Origin: Treponema sp.
GTDB lineage: Bacteria; Spirochaetota; Spirochaetia; Treponematales; Treponemataceae
Direction: 5' to 3'
Length of the DNA stretch: 10,692 nucleotides
Assembly (NCBI GenBank): GCA_016293915.1
Contig: JAEDCY010000061.1
Span: forward strand, 1-10,692
The notes below the pieces were generated by a model, which saw nothing but the letters and a program-made list of their open reading frames with translations, searched no databases and was not told the DNA's origin. A program made the translations under genes and the position numbers. This document shows, piece by piece, positions 6,834 through 10,692 of the stretch. The stretch's first letter is position 1, and every line of letters begins with the position of its first letter.

Positions 6834-9800
6834 ATGAAGAACGTAAAATATATTAGCGCAAGCGCAGGCAGTGGAAAAACCTATTCTCTTACTCTTGCTT
6901 TGACAAACGCAATCAAGAATAAAGAAGTCGAACCAGAAAATGTAATTCTCACAACCTTTACTAAGGCAGCAGCTTCAGAGTTTAAAGAAAAGTCAAAGGC
7001 TATGCTTTATGAAAACGGTATGGTATCTGAAGCAGACCGCCTTGATCAGGCTCTCATGGGAACAATTCATAGTGTAGCCGAATCTTTAATTCTCAAGTAT
7101 TGGTATGAGCTTGGCTTGAGTCCAAAAATCAATCCTATTGCAGAAGAGGACCTGGATTTTTATAGAAATCAGTCTCTTGTAAATCTTCTCAATGAAAAAG
7201 ACCTCGCTTTCTTAAACCAGTTTGCAGAAGAATTTAATATCAAAGTTGATAGAGGCAGGAAAATCAATTATGACTTCTGGAAGAGTGATTTATCTAAAAT
7301 TCTGGAATATAAAAAAAATTATCAGATAAAGGATTTCAAACCTAGTATTGCATATTCCAAGGAAATGACAAGAAGTCTAGTCCATGGTGGCCATCATATT
7401 AAAGTCAATTTTGACTTACTGGAAGATATTCTGGACCAGGCTCAGAAATTAAATGATGCAGATGATTCTGATGATCAATTATCAAGAAGAAGAAGTATTG
7501 AAACTCAGAGACGTTTGATGAAAATCAAAAATCCGTCTTCTTTCCGTTATGCAATGGAAGTTGGAGCCTTTGTAAAGAATTTGCCATGGCGAGAGCTTGC
7601 TGAGTTGAAAGCAGAATTCGCTGATAGTCTTGCAAATCCGTATGCTTCAGAAGAAGTCCGTGAGAGTCTTAATAAATACATTGAATTAATGTTCAGACTG
7701 GCAGAAGAATGGAATGCAAAATATCAGGAGTATAAGACAGAACATCATCTTATCGACTTTGCAGATATGGAAGAATACTTTTATCAGCTTCTTGAAAAAG
7801 ACGAGGTTGCCTCTGATATTAAGGCTACCTACAAATATGTCTTCGTCGATGAGTTCCAGGATTGTTCTCCTATTCAGGTAAAGATTTTTGATAAGCTCTC
7901 TGAAATTGTTGATTACAGTATCTGGGTAGGCGATAAGAAACAGGCTATTTATGGATTCCGCGGTTCTGATACAGTTCTTACTACTGCAGTAATGGACATT
8001 GTAAAAGAAAATGAAAAGAAAGGTCTTGATGGCTGCAGCACAGAAATTCTGGGGTATAGCTGGCGATCACTGCCAGCAATTGTGAATTTTACAAATGCAG
8101 TTTTTGAGAAAGGTTTTTCAAAGGAGAATAAAGAAGAGATTCATCTTGAACCTAAGAGAAATGAAGAATCTGGTTCTGTAAATTACTGGTGGCTTGCTGG
8201 AACAAATAAAGAATCAAGATTTACAGCTTTGACTACAAATATTATTGATCTTATAAACAAGGGAGAAAATCCTTCGGATATTGCGGTTCTCGCAAGATCT
8301 AATGATGAATTAGCTGAATTGGCTGATTATTTAAGAGACGCAAATGTTCCTGTTTATATAGATGAAGGCGGACAGTCTGGTGCAGATACAGTTTCATTGG
8401 TATCGGCCTTGCTTCAGCTTGTTGCAGATGAAAGCGCAGAATTACCTAAGGCTCAGATTGCATTCCTCACAGAAAAAGATTACAAACTCGAGCAAATCAT
8501 AGACGATAAGCTTGAGTACAATATGATAGATAAGCCGGAAAATCTTTTCTATGATGATATACCTTTAGTAAAGGCCTTATTGGCAAATAGAGAGCGATAT
8601 AAGCTTCAGTCTGTATCTGCTTTGGTTGAATCATTGATCATTGAATTAGACCTGTTCAATATTGCAAAGAAACTGAATGATAATGTTGATACCACAAAGC
8701 TTCTTCATGCGATCATTGATGCTGGTAAGTCTTATGAAGATCACTGTGCATTAATGCATCTTCCAAGCTCTATTATGGGCTTTGTTGCATATCTTGGAGA
8801 ACACGATATTTCTGTTTCTGGTTCTACAGAGGGAGTTCAGTTCTTTACTTACCATAAATCAAAAGGTCTGGAGTGGAAAACTGTAATTCTTCTTGGCTGT
8901 GATAAGGATATAATCGATCCTAAAATGTTCATAAAGCGCAACATATTTGGAACAAGAATTATTCGCGTTTCAGAATCGACTAAAGAACATTTATTCCCTG
9001 AAGTAAAGATAAGCGTATTTCCAAACCTTTTTATTGGTAATACAACCATACCAGATGAATGGCAGAATCCAATCATGGCTTCAGATAGATATAGCACTCT
9101 GCTTGAAGGCTATATGGAAGAAGTAAAAAGACTTATGTATGTTGCAATGACACGTCCAAGGGATCAGTTGATAATTGTTCTTAATGGCAGACGTGGAAAA
9201 CCAATGCCAATGCTGACATTTACTCAATTAGGATACACCGTTGCCCAGAATTTCCAGGAAGGTAATTCAGACTTATTTGGAGTAGGGGTAGTCTCAAATA
9301 AACTGGAAAATGCTGATGAAAACATTGACTTCAAGGGCAGTAAGGTTGAAAATCTCGGCATAAAACTCGCAGGAAAAACAGCTAAAAATGCAGAACCTCG
9401 CGACCTACAGCCAAGCAGTAGACCTGGCGGAGATGTAAAGGCAGAAATGATTGAGGCTGGAGCTGTCATAACAGTAACAGGCAAAGCTGATTCTGCTTCA
9501 TTAGGAACCTGCATTCATGACATATTCTGTGTAGCAGAAAATAAGTCAGAAAAAGATATAGAAACAATGATCAAAGCCTATGGTTTTGAAGGTAATCTCA
9601 CAAAGAGTGATGAAATCAAAAAATCCTGGGAGGCTCTTACCTCATATCTGACATCCAGCTATGGATCAGCAACAAAACAGTATCATGAGCTTTCATTCAA
9701 GCATCAGCTTACAAACGGCCAGAGAATAACCGGAAGCATGGACTTTGTTTGGGAGACTGATGCTGGCTGTGTCATCGTAGATTACAAGACGTTTCCTGGA

Positions 9801-9959
9801 AAGAAAGAAAATTTGCTGGATACAAAGAACGATTACTACGTAGGCAAATATAAGGGCCAGTTAGATTGCTATGAAGAGGCACTAACTGCTGCTGGTAAGA
9901 AAGTTATCGCAAAGCTTTTGTATTACCCTGTGGTTGGAGTGATTGTGAAAATATTGTAA
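6834..9959 (+). CDS. addA: AddA-type UvrD-like helicase-nuclease
   Basis: This 1041-residue superfamily I helicase is fused to a C-terminal RecB-type nuclease; it is the motor of the AddAB complex in double-strand-break repair. Motifs seen are Walker A SASAGSGKTYS (K15), motif Ia TTFTKAAASEF, motif II VFVDEFQDCSP (D339, E340), motif III VGDKKQAIYGFRG (Q370, R376), motif IV GYSWRS (R411), motif V TYHKSKGLEWK (H674, G678) and motif VI YVAMTRPRDQL (R774). The nuclease has G-T-C-I-H (H895), G-S-M-D (D970), V-D-Y-K (D983, K985) and G-Q-L-D-C-Y (Q1009). All catalytic positions are present, so both activities should be intact. The length is a little below the roughly 1200 residues of Bacillus AddA. 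The start ATG follows GGGAGAG, and the gap to the upstream nuclease gene is 12 bases, so translation depends on the addB transcript. No separate promoter is seen. Confidence 0.9.
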   Translation: MKNVKYISASAGSGKTYSLTLALTNAIKNKEVEPENVILTTFTKAAASEFKEKSKAMLYENGMVSEADRLDQALMGTIHSVAESLILKYWYELGLSPKINPIAEEDLDFYRNQSLVNLLNEKDLAFLNQFAEEFNIKVDRGRKINYDFWKSDLSKILEYKKNYQIKDFKPSIAYSKEMTRSLVHGGHHIKVNFDLLEDILDQAQKLNDADDSDDQLSRRRSIETQRRLMKIKNPSSFRYAMEVGAFVKNLPWRELAELKAEFADSLANPYASEEVRESLNKYIELMFRLAEEWNAKYQEYKTEHHLIDFADMEEYFYQLLEKDEVASDIKATYKYVFVDEFQDCSPIQVKIFDKLSEIVDYSIWVGDKKQAIYGFRGSDTVLTTAVMDIVKENEKKGLDGCSTEILGYSWRSLPAIVNFTNAVFEKGFSKENKEEIHLEPKRNEESGSVNYWWLAGTNKESRFTALTTNIIDLINKGENPSDIAVLARSNDELAELADYLRDANVPVYIDEGGQSGADTVSLVSALLQLVADESAELPKAQIAFLTEKDYKLEQIIDDKLEYNMIDKPENLFYDDIPLVKALLANRERYKLQSVSALVESLIIELDLFNIAKKLNDNVDTTKLLHAIIDAGKSYEDHCALMHLPSSIMGFVAYLGEHDISVSGSTEGVQFFTYHKSKGLEWKTVILLGCDKDIIDPKMFIKRNIFGTRIIRVSESTKEHLFPEVKISVFPNLFIGNTTIPDEWQNPIMASDRYSTLLEGYMEEVKRLMYVAMTRPRDQLIIVLNGRRGKPMPMLTFTQLGYTVAQNFQEGNSDLFGVGVVSNKLENADENIDFKGSKVENLGIKLAGKTAKNAEPRDLQPSSRPGGDVKAEMIEAGAVITVTGKADSASLGTCIHDIFCVAENKSEKDIETMIKAYGFEGNLTKSDEIKKSWEALTSYLTSSYGSATKQYHELSFKHQLTNGQRITGSMDFVWETDAGCVIVDYKTFPGKKENLLDTKNDYYVGKYKGQLDCYEEALTAAGKKVIAKLLYYPVVGVIVKIL

Positions 9960-9975
9960 AACTTTTTTCGACTAT

Positions 9976-10007
9976 TATCATACTATGATAGACCTGCCAT
10001 TTATACT
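9976..10007 (+). promoter_or_regulatory. Promoter with palindromic operator (site D), dnaE
   Basis: TATCA-TACTA-TGATA (9976-9990; the inner bases extend the symmetry to TATCAT-ACT-ATGATA) is followed after 11 bases by TATACT (10002-10007). The same -10 sequence occurs at site A. The -35 position (CATACT) is poor and lies inside the palindrome. The site begins 16 bases after the addA stop. A T6 run at 9963-9968 just before it has no hairpin, so no terminator is claimed and some readthrough from addA into dnaE is possible. Confidence 0.75.
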
Positions 10008-10035
10008 AAACGTATCTTGAATACAGAGGTATTAA

Positions 10036-10692
10036 ATGGCGTTAAAAATCAAAATCTTTGATCCGGCACCAGAAGGAACTCCTGTTTCTGAATTCATTCA
10101 TCTCCATGTGCACTCGGACTATTCCATCAGAGATGGTGCTTCAAAACTAAATACTCTTATAGCTCGTGCAAAGCAATTAAATATGCCTGCTCTGGCTTTG
10201 ACCGATCACGGTAATATGTTCGGTGTATTGAACTTTGAACATATCTGTCGTGCTAATGGAATTAATCCAATTATTGGAGAAGAGTTTTATGTTGCATATG
10301 GAAAGCATACTGAGCAGACTCCAGTTCCATATGGCAGCGGTAAAAAGAAATACTTCCATTTAATCCTTTTATGTGAGAATGTAACCGGCTACAAAAACAT
10401 GTGCTGGCTGTCATCTCTTGCCTACCGAGACGGATTCTGGTCTAAGCCTCGAATTGATTTTGAACTTCTTGAAAAATACCACGAAGGAATTATCTGTCTT
10501 TCTGCTTGCATTCAGGGAGAGCTGCCTCAGCTGCTTCTTAATGATATGGATGATGAAGCACGTGAGCTTGCCTTAAAGTATAAAAATCTTTTTGGACCTG
10601 ATCATTACTATATTGAACTGCAGGATCATGGATTAGCCGTATCCGTCAATTCTAGCCTAAATTATTCTACCCATTCACCGCGCATTTTAAAA
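10036..10692 (+). CDS. dnaE: DNA polymerase III alpha subunit, 5' part (runs off right edge)
   Basis: The frame from ATG at 10036 (AGAGG 6 nt upstream) stays open to the window end, giving 219 codons. The first 200 residues are the PHP domain of a bacterial replicative polymerase alpha subunit: FIHLHVHSDYS (H22, H24, H26), PALALTDHGNMFG, NPIIGEEFYVA, then a family-typical KKYFHLILLCENVTGYKN and EGIICLSACIQGELPQ. This is the DnaE form rather than PolC. The N-terminal extension of about 18 residues before the PHP core is slightly long. After YIELQDHGL (about codon 200) the family continues with a P-E-Q...VNP-type segment, but here it reads AVSVNSSLNYSTHSPRIL, which is unrelated. The polymerase core lies outside the window. 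The last 60 or so bases may not belong to dnaE. Confidence 0.85.
   Translation, partial: MALKIKIFDPAPEGTPVSEFIHLHVHSDYSIRDGASKLNTLIARAKQLNMPALALTDHGNMFGVLNFEHICRANGINPIIGEEFYVAYGKHTEQTPVPYGSGKKKYFHLILLCENVTGYKNMCWLSSLAYRDGFWSKPRIDFELLEKYHEGIICLSACIQGELPQLLLNDMDDEARELALKYKNLFGPDHYYIELQDHGLAVSVNSSLNYSTHSPRILK
10633..10692. other. Sequence unlike dnaE at the right edge (possible element end or misjoin)
   Basis: From about 10633 the reading frame stays open but loses all resemblance to the DnaE family just after the conserved YIELQDHG motif. The last bases end in a T-run/A-run (CGCGCATTTTAAAA). This fits the terminus of an inserted element or an assembly join at a repeat. No transposase or inverted repeat pair can be seen, so the nature of the element is open. 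Confidence 0.4.

Noticed and set aside
9963..9968. T6 run after addA as a terminator
   Set aside because: No GC-rich hairpin precedes it.

Overview
The window is an AT-rich bacterial segment holding DNA replication and recombinational-repair genes. Gene order, codon use and protein character look most like a host-associated spirochaete of the Treponema type. That assignment rests on overall appearance rather than a diagnostic marker and is held at moderate-to-low confidence. Both ends appear to run into sequence that is not native to the neighbouring genes: a GC-rich, hairpin-forming repeat on the left, and sequence that breaks a dnaE reading frame on the right. This is how a contig bounded by repeats would look.

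Left part (1-2934, minus strand). A SNF2-type superfamily II helicase gene starts at a TTG at 2878 and runs to 168. It is interrupted twice: by a one-base loss in an A6 tract just before the DEAH box, and by an in-frame TAA inside motif VI. It is therefore called a pseudogene. After it comes the start of a lysine/alanine-rich small ORF that enters the GC-rich repeat at the window edge.

Centre and right (3077-10692, plus strand). First comes a 299-residue ATPase resembling only the C-terminal domain of replicative helicase DnaB, with several catalytic positions changed. Next is a two-gene addB-addA operon: an inactivated helicase with an intact PD-(D/E)XK nuclease, followed by a full UvrD-like helicase-nuclease. 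Last is the 5' part of dnaE, the DNA polymerase III alpha subunit.

The most interesting feature is regulatory. All four transcription units, on both strands, are preceded by the same palindrome TATCA-N5-TGATA. In every case exactly 11 bases separate it from a -10 hexamer (TATACT, TATTAT, TATAAT, TATACT). The palindrome sits where the -35 box should be, and no good -35 box is visible in any of the four promoters. This looks like one dedicated regulon that joins a helicase, a DnaB-like ATPase, AddAB and a replicative polymerase. A DNA-damage (SOS-like) response is a natural hypothesis, but the regulator is not in the window and its identity is unknown.
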